Shown: piece after piece, positions 44,804-54,193 of the stretch
Layout of the letters: each line of letters starts with the position of its first letter
Position numbering within the stretch: the stretch's first letter is position 1
Assembly (NCBI GenBank): GCA_900771335.1
Contig: CAAGNP010000012.1
Location: 79,266-143,265 of the forward strand
DNA from: Rikenellaceae bacterium
Lineage (GTDB): Bacteria; Bacteroidota; Bacteroidia; Bacteroidales; UBA932
Direction of reading: 5' to 3'
DNA: 64,000 nt
Notes under the pieces: model-generated
What the model was told of the DNA's origin: nothing
Seen by the model: the letters and a program-made list of their open reading frames with translations, nothing else
Databases searched by the model: none
Position numbers and translations under genes: made by a program

Positions 44804-46144
44804 CTACTCTTCCACCAGAACCCTTACAGACTTGTTGAAATACTCCATGGCAGCAAAGTGATTGATCGCTTTGTGTGTCTCCTCCTTTGCTTTATTGAAA
44901 TCACCCATCTTATCCTTTGGCACAGGGACAGCAGGTGGCATCTTCATAGTTAGAGGGTTGATGGGCGATCCGTTTTTCCATACACGGAAATCCAGGTGAG
45001 GTCCTGTAGAGCGGCCGGTACTGCCAACATAGCCAATTACCTGCCCTTGCTTGACGCGTGTACCCACAGCGATACCCTTTCCATATTTTGAAAGATGAAG
45101 ATATGCCGATGTATATACAGAATTGTGCTTGATTTTCACAGTGTGGCCTCCGGCACCTTTGTAGCCTTTCTCCACCACTACCCCATCTCCGATACTCACC
45201 ACCGGTGTGCCGGTCGGGGCAGCATAGTCTATACCTGTGTGCGGCTGCACTTTTCGTGTCACAGGGTGCCTTCTGGCATAAGTGAATCCTGAGCTGATTC
45301 TCTTGTAGTTGAGCGGAGCCTTGAGGAAAGCCTTACGCATGCTCTCACCCTTCTCATTCCAATACTCATTGCCCTGATCATCCAGCACATAGTGATATGC
45401 CTGATATTTGTTCCCGGCATGGGTAAACTCGGCATATTTTACATTTCCAATATCCAGCACATTCCCTTTATAGCTCATCACCTCATACAAGGCTTTGAAC
45501 GAATCCCCCCGCTGGAGACCGAAAAAGTCGATACTCCACGCGTAGATGTCCGAAAGACTGAGGGCCAGAAGCGGTGTCACGCCCGCTTTCTGAAGATCGG
45601 CCCATAGGGAGGTATTGATAGTCACCTCAGCATAGTGAAGTGTGGTTTCGATCTCTTTTTCGTGTATGGCTACAGTGAGTGAATCCTTCAGACCGAATAC
45701 CACAAACGAGTGCGCATCTTTCTCATATACAAGATAATCAAGACGTGCAGAGGAATCTTTCGAAGTGTATGTATGATACTCGTTCCCTACCCTGATCTGC
45801 CTTACATCAAAGACCCCTTTACATTTCTGTGTCAAATCATACACCACTTTGGCCGGGACACCATTCTTGTCAAGGATAGTGGAGAAAAACTCTCCTTTAC
45901 CCACTTTATGCTCTTCCACATCATAAAGTGCAATAGGAATCCCGTACTCATAGATGGTCGTATCAGCACTTTCTGACACCACCTCCTGGGATACCCTCTC
46001 CCTATTCACCTCCAAAGGGGATATAAGGAAGAAAATGATTACCGCCAGGGCCACTCCCAGCACTATAAGAAACCACTTCAAGAAGTTTTTATTCAAGAAT
46101 ATAGAACGTAAAGAATCTTTGAATTCGTCTGTAAAAATCTGCAT
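44804..46144 (-). CDS. M23 family metallopeptidase (cell-wall endopeptidase)
   Basis: The 446-aa product has an N-terminal span (residues about 22-45, LKWFLIVLGVALAVIIFFL), an OapA/LysM-like and linker region, and a C-terminal LytM/M23 domain with zinc ligands in QPHTGIDYAAPTGTPV and the HxH-type GPHLDFRVWKNG, both complete. It should cleave peptide crosslinks in peptidoglycan from the periplasmic face. It is transcribed away from mraZ, convergent with lptB, and shares the upstream region with the division operon. Confidence 0.9.
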   Translation of the reverse strand: MQIFTDEFKDSLRSIFLNKNFLKWFLIVLGVALAVIIFFLISPLEVNRERVSQEVVSESADTTIYEYGIPIALYDVEEHKVGKGEFFSTILDKNGVPAKVVYDLTQKCKGVFDVRQIRVGNEYHTYTSKDSSARLDYLVYEKDAHSFVVFGLKDSLTVAIHEKEIETTLHYAEVTINTSLWADLQKAGVTPLLALSLSDIYAWSIDFFGLQRGDSFKALYEVMSYKGNVLDIGNVKYAEFTHAGNKYQAYHYVLDDQGNEYWNEKGESMRKAFLKAPLNYKRISSGFTYARRHPVTRKVQPHTGIDYAAPTGTPVVSIGDGVVVEKGYKGAGGHTVKIKHNSVYTSAYLHLSKYGKGIAVGTRVKQGQVIGYVGSTGRSTGPHLDFRVWKNGSPINPLTMKMPPAVPVPKDKMGDFNKAKEETHKAINHFAAMEYFNKSVRVLVEE

Positions 46145-46210
46145 AACAGTGAGGGTAATTTATTCTGTCACGAAAGTAATCTATTTTTTTGGAAAATTGA
46201 CAATAAATTG

Positions 46211-46250
46211 TGGAAAACTTTGTAACAATTTGGAATGAAATGGAAAATTA
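46211..46250 (+). promoter_or_regulatory. Candidate MraZ operator (10-bp phased TGGAA repeats)
   Basis: TGGAA at 46211, TGTAA at 46221, TGGAA at 46231 and TGGAA at 46241: four units at exactly 10-bp spacing, with a further TGGAA at 46190. E. coli MraZ binds direct repeats of TGGGN at 10-bp period upstream of its own gene, so this is the likely counterpart. It overlaps the -33 region. Confidence 0.6.
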
Positions 46251-46255
46251 ATAGC

Positions 46256-46263
46256 TATCTTTG
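46256..46263 (+). promoter_or_regulatory. Candidate -7 box of the mraZ/dcw operon
   Basis: TATCTTTG matches TAnnTTTG, 34 bp before the mraZ ATG. TTTG at 46229-46232 is the nearest -33 candidate (spacer 23 bp, slightly long) and lies inside the phased repeats. Confidence 0.55.
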
Positions 46264-46297
46264 CATTCACTAAATAGGTAAAAAGGCAAGATCAGAA

Positions 46298-46741
46298 ATG
46301 GTAAAATTTGTAGGTGAATATAAAGCTAAGCTTGATGACAAGGGGAGATTGGTATTTCCCTCTGCATTCAAGGCACTTATGGGCGAGGAGACCCCCCGTT
46401 TCGTAGTGAAGCAGGACCTGTTTTCCGACTGCCTCTCCATTTACACCTATTCAGAGTGGGAACGCCAATCCGAAGAGATCAAATCTAAGCTAAACTTCTT
46501 CAACAAAGAGCACAGCAGATTTTGGAGAGCTTACATGGACAACAGAGCTCTCATCGAGCCAGATGGAAAACTTGGAAGAATCACCATCCCCAAATATCTA
46601 TTGGACAAGATAAAAGTGGACAAAGAGGTCATTTTCAGCGGAAATGACCACAAGATAGAGCTTTGGGCCAAAGAATTGTTCGAATCGAGCAAGATGGCGG
46701 ATGACGAATTTGTTTCATTGGCAGAAAAGATTTTAGGATAA
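46298..46741 (+). CDS. mraZ: Transcriptional regulator MraZ
   Basis: The 147-aa product has two AbrB/SpoVT-like halves: VGEYKAKLDDKGRLVFPSAF at the start and IEPDGKLGRITIPKYLLDKI near residue 90. It forms a ring-shaped oligomer that binds tandem repeats upstream of itself, normally repressing the dcw operon. The TAA overlaps the rsmH ATG. Confidence 0.95.
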   Translation: MVKFVGEYKAKLDDKGRLVFPSAFKALMGEETPRFVVKQDLFSDCLSIYTYSEWERQSEEIKSKLNFFNKEHSRFWRAYMDNRALIEPDGKLGRITIPKYLLDKIKVDKEVIFSGNDHKIELWAKELFESSKMADDEFVSLAEKILG

Positions 46742-47649
46742 TGTCTACTTACCACATACCGGTTCTACTTCACGAAAGTGTATCCGGACTTGACATCAAA
46801 GAGTCCGGCGTATATGTTGACGCCACCCTGGGGGGAGGTGGACACACCAGGGAAATCCTTTCCCATCTAGGACCCAAAGGGCGCCTCATGGTATTTGACC
46901 GTGACAGTGACGCCCTGGCAAACGCCCCCAAAGACGAAAGGATAATAGTAGTTCACAACAATTTCAGATACATACACCATTTCGTCCAGTACTACGGCTT
47001 CGAAGGGGTAGACGGAATCCTGGCAGACCTCGGAGTATCATCCCACCAGTTCGACACCTCCGAGAGGGGCTTCTCCTTCAGGTTCGACGCACCGCTTGAC
47101 ATGAGGATGAACACAAAGGCCAAGAGGGATGCCAAAGCCATATTGAACGAATATGAAGAGGAGGAGATTGCGAAGCTCCTCAAACTGTACGGAGAGGTGG
47201 ACAACAGCAGAAAGGTGGCAAACCTCATCTGCAGCGCAAGGGCAAAGAGCCCTATCACCACCACCGGCGAACTCACAGAGGCACTGAAAAAAGTATTGCC
47301 CCCCGTAGCAGAACATAAATTTCTGGCAAAAATATACCAGGCACTCCGCATAGAGGTGAACGGCGAGATGGAGAGCCTCCAGTACTTCCTCAAAGGGGCA
47401 GAACGCTCGCTCAAGCCGGGAGGAAGACTATCGGTAATCACATACCACTCCCTCGAGGACAGAATGGTAAAGAATTTCATAAAGACCGGATCGGTGGACG
47501 GAAATGAGGAGAAAGACCTGTACGGAAGAAGACTCGCCACCATTAAAAGCGTAAACAAAAAACCAATACTTCCACCCGATATGGAGATAGCGCAGAACAC
47601 TCGGGCCAGAAGTGCAAAACTTAGGATAGGAGAGAAAACAGATGGCTAA
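46741..47649 (+). CDS. rsmH: 16S rRNA (cytosine1402-N4)-methyltransferase
   Basis: The 302-aa product has the SAM motif YVDATLGGGGHTREIL, GILADLGVSSHQFD and the C-terminal VITYHSLEDRMVKNF, all RsmH signatures. It methylates C1402 of 16S rRNA. It is the second gene of the division operon, and it overlaps the FtsL-like gene by 8 bp. Confidence 0.96.
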   Translation: MSTYHIPVLLHESVSGLDIKESGVYVDATLGGGGHTREILSHLGPKGRLMVFDRDSDALANAPKDERIIVVHNNFRYIHHFVQYYGFEGVDGILADLGVSSHQFDTSERGFSFRFDAPLDMRMNTKAKRDAKAILNEYEEEEIAKLLKLYGEVDNSRKVANLICSARAKSPITTTGELTEALKKVLPPVAEHKFLAKIYQALRIEVNGEMESLQYFLKGAERSLKPGGRLSVITYHSLEDRMVKNFIKTGSVDGNEEKDLYGRRLATIKSVNKKPILPPDMEIAQNTRARSAKLRIGEKTDG

Positions 47650-47965
47650 AGGCTCACTGATAGGAAACATATTGGGAGGACAAATTCTGGTAAGGGACGG
47701 AGGTCTTATCAAACACTGGAAATTTGTCCTGTATGTTTTTGTACTGATACTCATCTATGTCTCTTTCCGATTCGAAGTGAGGGACACCATGATGGAAGAG
47801 GTAAAAAACGAAGAGATGCTCAAAGACCTCAGGGCAGAGTACTCAAACAAAATGACCCGTATGCTCCAGCTCAGCAAGAGGGGCGAGATAGAGAAAAGAC
47901 TCTCTGAGCACAATTCCAAGCTGATACCGCCACCCTACCCCCCCACAATAATATCAGAAGATTGA
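47642..47965 (+). CDS. ftsL: FtsL-like division protein
   Basis: The 107-aa protein has a short cytoplasmic N-terminus, one span (residues about 26-43, WKFVLYVFVLILIYVSF) and an extracytoplasmic heptad-rich helix (MMEEVKNEEMLKDLRAEYSN). Topology, size and the place between rsmH and ftsI identify it as FtsL, although sequence similarity to E. coli FtsL is low. It should form a complex with FtsB/FtsQ and FtsWI. Confidence 0.8.
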   Translation: MAKGSLIGNILGGQILVRDGGLIKHWKFVLYVFVLILIYVSFRFEVRDTMMEEVKNEEMLKDLRAEYSNKMTRMLQLSKRGEIEKRLSEHNSKLIPPPYPPTIISED

Positions 47966-47966
47966 T

Positions 47967-50099
47967 ATGTCGGATACAAACAATATAGAAAGAATCGTCA
48001 ACAAGTTCAAGAAGACTTACTACATCGCACTTCTCACTGCGTTTGTGGTAATCTTTCGTATTGTATCTCTCCAATATATCGACAAGGACAGGGTAACGGC
48101 AGATGATATCTATGAAGAGCAGGTAATCAGCGCCAACAGAGGAAGCATCCTCTCCACCGACGGAAGGCCATTGGCCATCTCTGTCCCATCATACCAGATC
48201 AGAATGGACTGCGTGGCACCCCACGATACCATATGGGAAAATGAGAGCAATGCCCTTGCATCTTCCCTCTCTTCACTTTTCAGGAACAAGACCGCCAGCG
48301 CCTACAAAAAAGAGCTCGACAAGGCTAGAAAAGACAAGAAGAGATATTACACCATAGGCAACAGGAACATCAGCTACCTCGAGATGAAGCAGGTAGAGAA
48401 TTTCCCCATCTTCAGGCACGGCAAGTTCAGAGGCGGGCTCGTGCTTGTTCCCAAAAACAAAAGGGAAAACCCATACGGAAGCCTTGCCCTCCGCACCATC
48501 GGCTACACCAATGAGGTGGGCGAAGGTGTCGGCATCGAGAAGAGCTTCAACTACAAACTTGAAGGGGAACCCGGAAAACAGTACATCATGCGCCAGCTTG
48601 GCGGCAAATACATCAGAGTGGCCGGCGAAGAGGTGATTCCAGCCAAAGACGGCCTCGATATCCGCACTACCATCGACATTGACATTCAGGAGACAGCCGA
48701 GAGGGCGCTCAGGGAGCAATTGGCAAAAAGTGACCTACTGGAAGGTGGTACCGCAGTGGTAATGGAGGTTTCCACAGGGGCAGTTCGCGCCATTGTCAAC
48801 ATGAAGAAAATGGGCAACGGGAAGTTTGACGAGAGTTACAACTATGCCATCGGCGAGGCCACAGAGCCGGGTTCCACCCTCAAACTCGCCACACTTGTAT
48901 CTCTGATTGAAGATGGATATATCACCCTTGACACCCCCACTGACGGCGGTAACGGGGAGTGGTACTACAATAAGGTCAAATTCTCCGACACCCGCGTAGG
49001 GGGTTACGGAAAAATGACCGTAAAGGAGGCATTCGGAAAATCATCAAATGTATGCTTTGCCAAATTGGCCATCGACCATTACGGGCAGAGCGCAGATGAC
49101 GAAAGGACATTTGTGTCCCGGATCACAAACATGAAGATAGGTGAAAAATTCTCACTCGACATAGACGGAGAGGGATACTCCACCATCTACACCCCTGATG
49201 ACACCAAGATGTGGTCCAAAGTATCACTTCCTATGATGGCCATCGGATACGGCCTTCTCATCACACCACTGCACACCCTCACCTTCTACAACGCCATAGC
49301 GAACAATGGCAAGATGATGAAACCATACTTTGTGGAGGATTTCGAACAGGATGGCCAGATCAAAGAGGCCTTCAAACCGCAGGTAATAAGCGGCGCCATC
49401 TGTTCAAAAGGGACCATCAAGGAGGTTAAAAAGGCACTGAGACATGTAGTGGAGAAGGGTACGGCTGCAAGATACAATGACCCAAGATATGAATTCTCGG
49501 GAAAGACAGGTACAGCACAGATTGCCACCAACGGAAGATATGTCGACGACCTGGGATACAGAAGACACCAGGCATCCTTTGCCGGATTCTTCCCTTCAGA
49601 GAAACCCAAATACTCATGTATCGTGGTCCTCTACTCAGCCAAAACCAGACAGAACTTCTACGGTGGAACATGGGCAACCCCCGTATTCAAGCAGATTGCC
49701 GACCACATATTCACCACCCACCCAGAGTGGGAAGCACCAGTAAAAGCCAAAGGGCTCACCCCGGCAGACCACCCTTCAATAGCAGGAGGCATGGCATCGG
49801 AAGTGAGACGCTCACTGGAGCATCTCCCTGTCAAAGGTGAGGTCAATATCCCCAAAGAGGGGCTGATAACCATGAAAGAGAACGGGAACTCACTGTCATA
49901 CCAGAAAATGAAAATCGAGACAGAGGTTATGCCCGATGTCATGGGTTTCGGGCTCAAAGATGCATTGTATATATTGGAAAACGAGGGTTACAGCGTCACA
50001 TTTGAAGGTAAAGGGAGGGTAATCAAACAGATCCCTGCCCCTGGCGATACAGTAAATTACGGCTCCAAAGCCACATTAATACTTAAAGAGAGCAGATAG
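47967..50099 (+). CDS. ftsI: Division transpeptidase FtsI (PBP3-type) with PASTA domain
   Basis: The 710-aa product has an N-terminal span (residues about 17-33), a PBP dimerisation domain and a transpeptidase domain with the catalytic Ser in EPGSTLKLATL (SxxK), an SxN motif near GKSSNVCF and KTG in FSGKTGTAQIA. A PASTA domain closes the protein (MPDVMGFGLKDALYILENEG onward). It crosslinks septal peptidoglycan with FtsW. The start is 1 bp after the ftsL stop. Confidence 0.95.
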   Translation: MSDTNNIERIVNKFKKTYYIALLTAFVVIFRIVSLQYIDKDRVTADDIYEEQVISANRGSILSTDGRPLAISVPSYQIRMDCVAPHDTIWENESNALASSLSSLFRNKTASAYKKELDKARKDKKRYYTIGNRNISYLEMKQVENFPIFRHGKFRGGLVLVPKNKRENPYGSLALRTIGYTNEVGEGVGIEKSFNYKLEGEPGKQYIMRQLGGKYIRVAGEEVIPAKDGLDIRTTIDIDIQETAERALREQLAKSDLLEGGTAVVMEVSTGAVRAIVNMKKMGNGKFDESYNYAIGEATEPGSTLKLATLVSLIEDGYITLDTPTDGGNGEWYYNKVKFSDTRVGGYGKMTVKEAFGKSSNVCFAKLAIDHYGQSADDERTFVSRITNMKIGEKFSLDIDGEGYSTIYTPDDTKMWSKVSLPMMAIGYGLLITPLHTLTFYNAIANNGKMMKPYFVEDFEQDGQIKEAFKPQVISGAICSKGTIKEVKKALRHVVEKGTAARYNDPRYEFSGKTGTAQIATNGRYVDDLGYRRHQASFAGFFPSEKPKYSCIVVLYSAKTRQNFYGGTWATPVFKQIADHIFTTHPEWEAPVKAKGLTPADHPSIAGGMASEVRRSLEHLPVKGEVNIPKEGLITMKENGNSLSYQKMKIETEVMPDVMGFGLKDALYILENEGYSVTFEGKGRVIKQIPAPGDTVNYGSKATLILKESR

Positions 50100-51569
50100 A
50101 TGATGAATATAGAGAAGCTACTAGAAAATGTAAAGGTATGCCAGAGTCATATAACACAGAACTCTGACATCTCATCAGTGTGCATCGATTCACGAAAAGT
50201 GAATGATGGCGCCATGTTCATTGCTATCAAAGGTATTGACAATGACGGCCATAGCTATATAGGGAAGGCTATAGAAAATGGAGCAGCCGCTATTGTTTAT
50301 CAGGACAGCTCATATGATGAGATTATCACATCAAAAGGGGTAACCGCCATAAGGGTAGAGAACTCCAGATTAGCTGCAGCCATCATCGCCGACAACTTCT
50401 ATGACCATCCAAGTTCCAAAATTCACCTGGTAGGTGTAACCGGCACAAATGGCAAAACCACTATCGCCACACTTCTGTACCAGCTTTTCACCTCACTTGG
50501 ATACGGATGCGGTCTCCTCTCCACTATCGCAAATTACATAGAGAAGGATGTATTCCCCACCATAAATACCACTTCTGACCCCATCTCCATCAACTCACTG
50601 CTCGCCAGCATGGCCGACAGAGGGTGTGAATACTGTTTCATGGAGGTGAGTTCTCACGCACTTGACCAGGAGAGGGTGGCAGGACTCAAGTTCCGCGGTG
50701 CCATTTTCACAAATCTCACCCACGACCATCTTGACTACCACCATACATTTGCAGAGTATCTCAAATGCAAGAAGAGACTCTTCGACAACCTGCCTAAGGA
50801 TGCCTTTGCACTGGTCAACATTGATGACAAGAACGGGAAGGTAATGGTACAGAACACCTCGGCCCAAATCTACACCTACTCTCTCAGAGATGCAGCAGAC
50901 TTCAAGGTGAAGATTATGGAGAAGAGCATTGAAGGGTCACTGCTCAATATCGACGGGCAGGATGTATGGACCAGATTCATAGGAACACACAATGCCCACA
51001 ACCTGATAGCGGTATACGGTGCAGCGATCCTGCTGAATGCAAAAAAAGAGGAGGTTCTCACCCAGATCAGCGCCCTCCAGTCGGTATCGGGAAGACTTGA
51101 GTATATCAAAGGTCCACGCGACATCACAGCTGTAGTGGATTATGCCCACACACCGGACGCGCTGGAGAATGTCCTCAAGACACTCAAGGACATTGCCGCA
51201 GGCAACTCTCTTGTATGCGTATTTGGCTGCGGCGGCGACAGGGATGCCACCAAACGCCCTGAGATGGGGGAGATAGCGGAGAAATACTCCGACAGGATAG
51301 TGATAACCTCAGACAACCCCCGTTCTGAGGAGCCCGAAGCTATCATCCGTGACATCAAGGGTGGCCTTACTACCGCAGGGAGGGCCAAATCCCTCTTCAT
51401 CACCGACAGGAGAGAGGGTATCCGAACAGCACTGATGACTGCAAATGAGGGATCGATAGTGCTGGTAGCCGGCAAAGGACATGAAGATTACCAGATTATA
51501 AAAGGGGTAAAAAGCCACTTCGACGACAAAGAGGTGATACGAGAATTTTTTAATGAACAGGAACAATAA
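50100..51569 (+). CDS. murE: UDP-MurNAc-tripeptide synthetase (MurE)
   Basis: The 489-aa Mur ligase has the P-loop GVTGTNGKTTIATL near residue 117 and the specificity motif DNPR in ITSDNPRSEEPEA, which marks meso-diaminopimelate addition. It adds the third stem-peptide residue to UDP-MurNAc-L-Ala-D-Glu. Two in-frame ATGs start the gene; the first is used. Confidence 0.95.
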   Translation: MMNIEKLLENVKVCQSHITQNSDISSVCIDSRKVNDGAMFIAIKGIDNDGHSYIGKAIENGAAAIVYQDSSYDEIITSKGVTAIRVENSRLAAAIIADNFYDHPSSKIHLVGVTGTNGKTTIATLLYQLFTSLGYGCGLLSTIANYIEKDVFPTINTTSDPISINSLLASMADRGCEYCFMEVSSHALDQERVAGLKFRGAIFTNLTHDHLDYHHTFAEYLKCKKRLFDNLPKDAFALVNIDDKNGKVMVQNTSAQIYTYSLRDAADFKVKIMEKSIEGSLLNIDGQDVWTRFIGTHNAHNLIAVYGAAILLNAKKEEVLTQISALQSVSGRLEYIKGPRDITAVVDYAHTPDALENVLKTLKDIAAGNSLVCVFGCGGDRDATKRPEMGEIAEKYSDRIVITSDNPRSEEPEAIIRDIKGGLTTAGRAKSLFITDRREGIRTALMTANEGSIVLVAGKGHEDYQIIKGVKSHFDDKEVIREFFNEQEQ

Positions 51570-51581
51570 GCACAGATAATT

Positions 51582-52847
51582 ATGTTATACCATCTGTTTG
51601 AATATCTAAAGAATGTATTTGAATTCCCGGGTGATGGACTTATGCAGTACATCTCCTTCAGGGCACTTATAGCCAGTATGATCGCCATACTGACCACTAT
51701 TTTTATAGGCAAATACATCATACGCGCCCTGCAAAAAAAACAGATAGGGGAAGAGATCAGGGATTTGGGCCTCGAGGGTCAGCTTGCCAAGAAAGGGACA
51801 CCTACTATGGGCGGCATCATCATCCTTATTGCCATCCTCCTCCCTACCCTCCTTTTCTGCGACCTCACCAACATATATGTCATCCTCCTTATCATCTCTA
51901 CGGTATGGCTTGGTCTTATCGGATTTATGGATGACTACATTAAGGTATTCAAGAAAAACAAAGAGGGAATGCCGGGGAAATACAAGATTTTCGGACAGGT
52001 ATCTTTGGGTCTGATAGTCGGGCTTGTACTATGCTTCAGTGACCAGGTGGTGGTGCACGAAAAAGCCACCCCCAGCCAGGAGGAGATCGCCCAGATAGAG
52101 GAGAGCACCGGGACCACCTACAGCCCCGAACACAAGAGTACCAAAACCACCATCCCTTTTGTAAAGGAGAATGAGTTCGACTACAAATGGCTTGCTCCTG
52201 GAAGCGGCAGGGTAAAGGAGATTTTGGGATGGATTATCTATATCGTGGTGATAATCTTTGTCATCACCGCTGTATCCAACGGAACTAACCTGACCGACGG
52301 AATGGACGGACTTGCCACAGGTGTATCGGCTATCGTAGGTGCCACACTCGGCATACTGGCATACCTGTCGGGCAACATCATATACTCGGACTACCTCAAC
52401 ATAATGTACCTCCCGAACACAGGTGAAGTGGTGATATTCATGGCAGCCCTCATCGGTGCACTGCTGGGCTTCCTGTGGTACAACTCGTTCCCTGCACAGG
52501 TATTCATGGGCGATACCGGAAGTCTTGCACTCGGAGGAATCATTGCGGTAGCCGCCATTGTCATAAGAAAAGAGCTGCTGATCCCTATCCTCTGCGGAAT
52601 CTTCTTCGTAGAGAGCCTATCTGTCATCTTGCAGAGGGGATACTTCAAATACACCAAAAAGAAATATGGTGCCGGAAGGAGAATCTTCAAGATGAGTCCC
52701 CTTCACCACCATTACCAGAAAGAGGGGATCCCCGCTTTGATCCAACACCCTGTCAAAGCTATCCCTGAAGCCAAAATAGTGATGAGATTCTGGCTTGTTG
52801 CCATATTGCTGGCAGTAATTACCATCGTAACATTGAAGATTAGATAA
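51582..52847 (+). CDS. mraY: Phospho-MurNAc-pentapeptide translocase
   Basis: The 421-aa polytopic enzyme has [13 protein letters not shown], the catalytic Asp pairs in GFMDDYIKV and [13 protein letters not shown] and the C-terminal [14 protein letters not shown]. It makes lipid I. A hydrophilic insert at about residues 150-200, absent from the 360-aa E. coli protein, is typical of Bacteroidota MraY. Confidence 0.96.
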   Translation: MLYHLFEYLKNVFEFPGDGLMQYISFRALIASMIAILTTIFIGKYIIRALQKKQIGEEIRDLGLEGQLAKKGTPTMGGIIILIAILLPTLLFCDLTNIYVILLIISTVWLGLIGFMDDYIKVFKKNKEGMPGKYKIFGQVSLGLIVGLVLCFSDQVVVHEKATPSQEEIAQIEESTGTTYSPEHKSTKTTIPFVKENEFDYKWLAPGSGRVKEILGWIIYIVVIIFVITAVSNGTNLTDGMDGLATGVSAIVGATLGILAYLSGNIIYSDYLNIMYLPNTGEVVIFMAALIGALLGFLWYNSFPAQVFMGDTGSLALGGIIAVAAIVIRKELLIPILCGIFFVESLSVILQRGYFKYTKKKYGAGRRIFKMSPLHHHYQKEGIPALIQHPVKAIPEAKIVMRFWLVAILLAVITIVTLKIR

Positions 52848-52857
52848 TATAAACGAA

Positions 52858-54192
52858 ATGAGTAGAATAGTGGTACTTGGAGGAGGCGAAAGCGGTATTG
52901 GAGCAGCCGTCCTCGCAAAAGTTAAAGGTCATGACACCTTCCTTTCAGACAACAGCACGATTGGCGAGAAAGAGAAACAGACCCTAGCCAAATATGACAT
53001 CCCTTACGAAGAGGGTGGGCACACTATGGAGAAAATTCTGAATGCCGACGAGGTGATAAAGAGCCCAGGTATTCCTGACACTATCCCTGTAATCCAGTCT
53101 ATCCTTAACCAGGGGATACCTGTAATCTCCGAGATCGAATTCGGAGGGAGGTACGACCGTGCCAAAAAGATCTGCATCACCGGTTCAAACGGAAAGACAA
53201 CCACCACATCCATCATCTACTATCTCCTCAAAAATGCAGGGCTCAATGTAGGGCTCGGAGGCAATATCGGTGCCAGCTACGCCTATCAGGTGGCTACGTG
53301 CGACTACGACATCTATGTACTGGAGCTCAGCAGCTTCCAGCTTGACGGGATGTATGATTTCAGGGCAGACATTGCCATCCTGCTCAACATCACCCCAGAC
53401 CACCTTGACAGGTATGACCACAAGATGGAAAACTATGTCAAGGCCAAATTCAGAATCACACAGAACATGTCACAGGATGACTGCTTCATATTCTGCGAGG
53501 ATGATGACATCACCGTAGGCCATTTGAGCAAAGTGGTGACCAAAGCCAAAATGTTCCCATTCACACAGAACAGGAAAGTGGAACAGGGTGGTTATGTAGA
53601 CGGGGAGATGATGGTAGTCAAATGCGACCAGGACCAATACACAATGCCACTTGCAGAGCTTTCACTGTCGGGCAAACACAATATCTACAACTCATTGGCT
53701 GCAGCCATCACCGGTAAGATCATGAAAATCACCAATGAGGTGATCAGAGAGAGCCTTACCACATTCAAGGCTGTAGAACACAGACTGGAGAAGGTGCTCT
53801 CCATTAAAGACATACTCTTCATCAATGACTCAAAGGCCACCAATGTGAACTCCACATGGTATGCTCTTGAGAGCATGGAACGCCCCGTAGTGTGGATCGC
53901 AGGGGGTAAAGACAAGGGTAATGACTACGAGCCTCTGTATGGTCTTGTAAAAGACAAGGTAAAGGCCCTTGTGTGCATGGGTGTAGACAACCGCAAACTC
54001 CATGAGTGCTTTGATGACAAGATAGCTACTGTAGTGGACGCTTCATCTGCCAAAGAGGCCGTGGAGAAGGCTTACTCACTGGCTGAAGGTGGAGATGTTG
54101 TTCTCCTGTCACCTTGCTGTGCAAGCTTCGACCTTTTCAAAAGCTACGAAGACCGTGGCAGACAATTCAAACAAGCTGTAAAAGAACTGTAA
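52858..54192 (+). CDS. murD: UDP-MurNAc-L-alanine:D-glutamate ligase
   Basis: The 444-aa Mur ligase has the N-terminal UDP-binding GGGESGIGAAVLA, P-loop ITGSNGKTTTTS and the downstream LELSSFQLDG and NDSKATNVNSTW motifs. It adds D-Glu to UDP-MurNAc-L-Ala. It is separated from mraY by 10 bp and from ftsW by 1 bp. Confidence 0.96.
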   Translation: MSRIVVLGGGESGIGAAVLAKVKGHDTFLSDNSTIGEKEKQTLAKYDIPYEEGGHTMEKILNADEVIKSPGIPDTIPVIQSILNQGIPVISEIEFGGRYDRAKKICITGSNGKTTTTSIIYYLLKNAGLNVGLGGNIGASYAYQVATCDYDIYVLELSSFQLDGMYDFRADIAILLNITPDHLDRYDHKMENYVKAKFRITQNMSQDDCFIFCEDDDITVGHLSKVVTKAKMFPFTQNRKVEQGGYVDGEMMVVKCDQDQYTMPLAELSLSGKHNIYNSLAAAITGKIMKITNEVIRESLTTFKAVEHRLEKVLSIKDILFINDSKATNVNSTWYALESMERPVVWIAGGKDKGNDYEPLYGLVKDKVKALVCMGVDNRKLHECFDDKIATVVDASSAKEAVEKAYSLAEGGDVVLLSPCCASFDLFKSYEDRGRQFKQAVKEL

Positions 54193-54193
54193 T

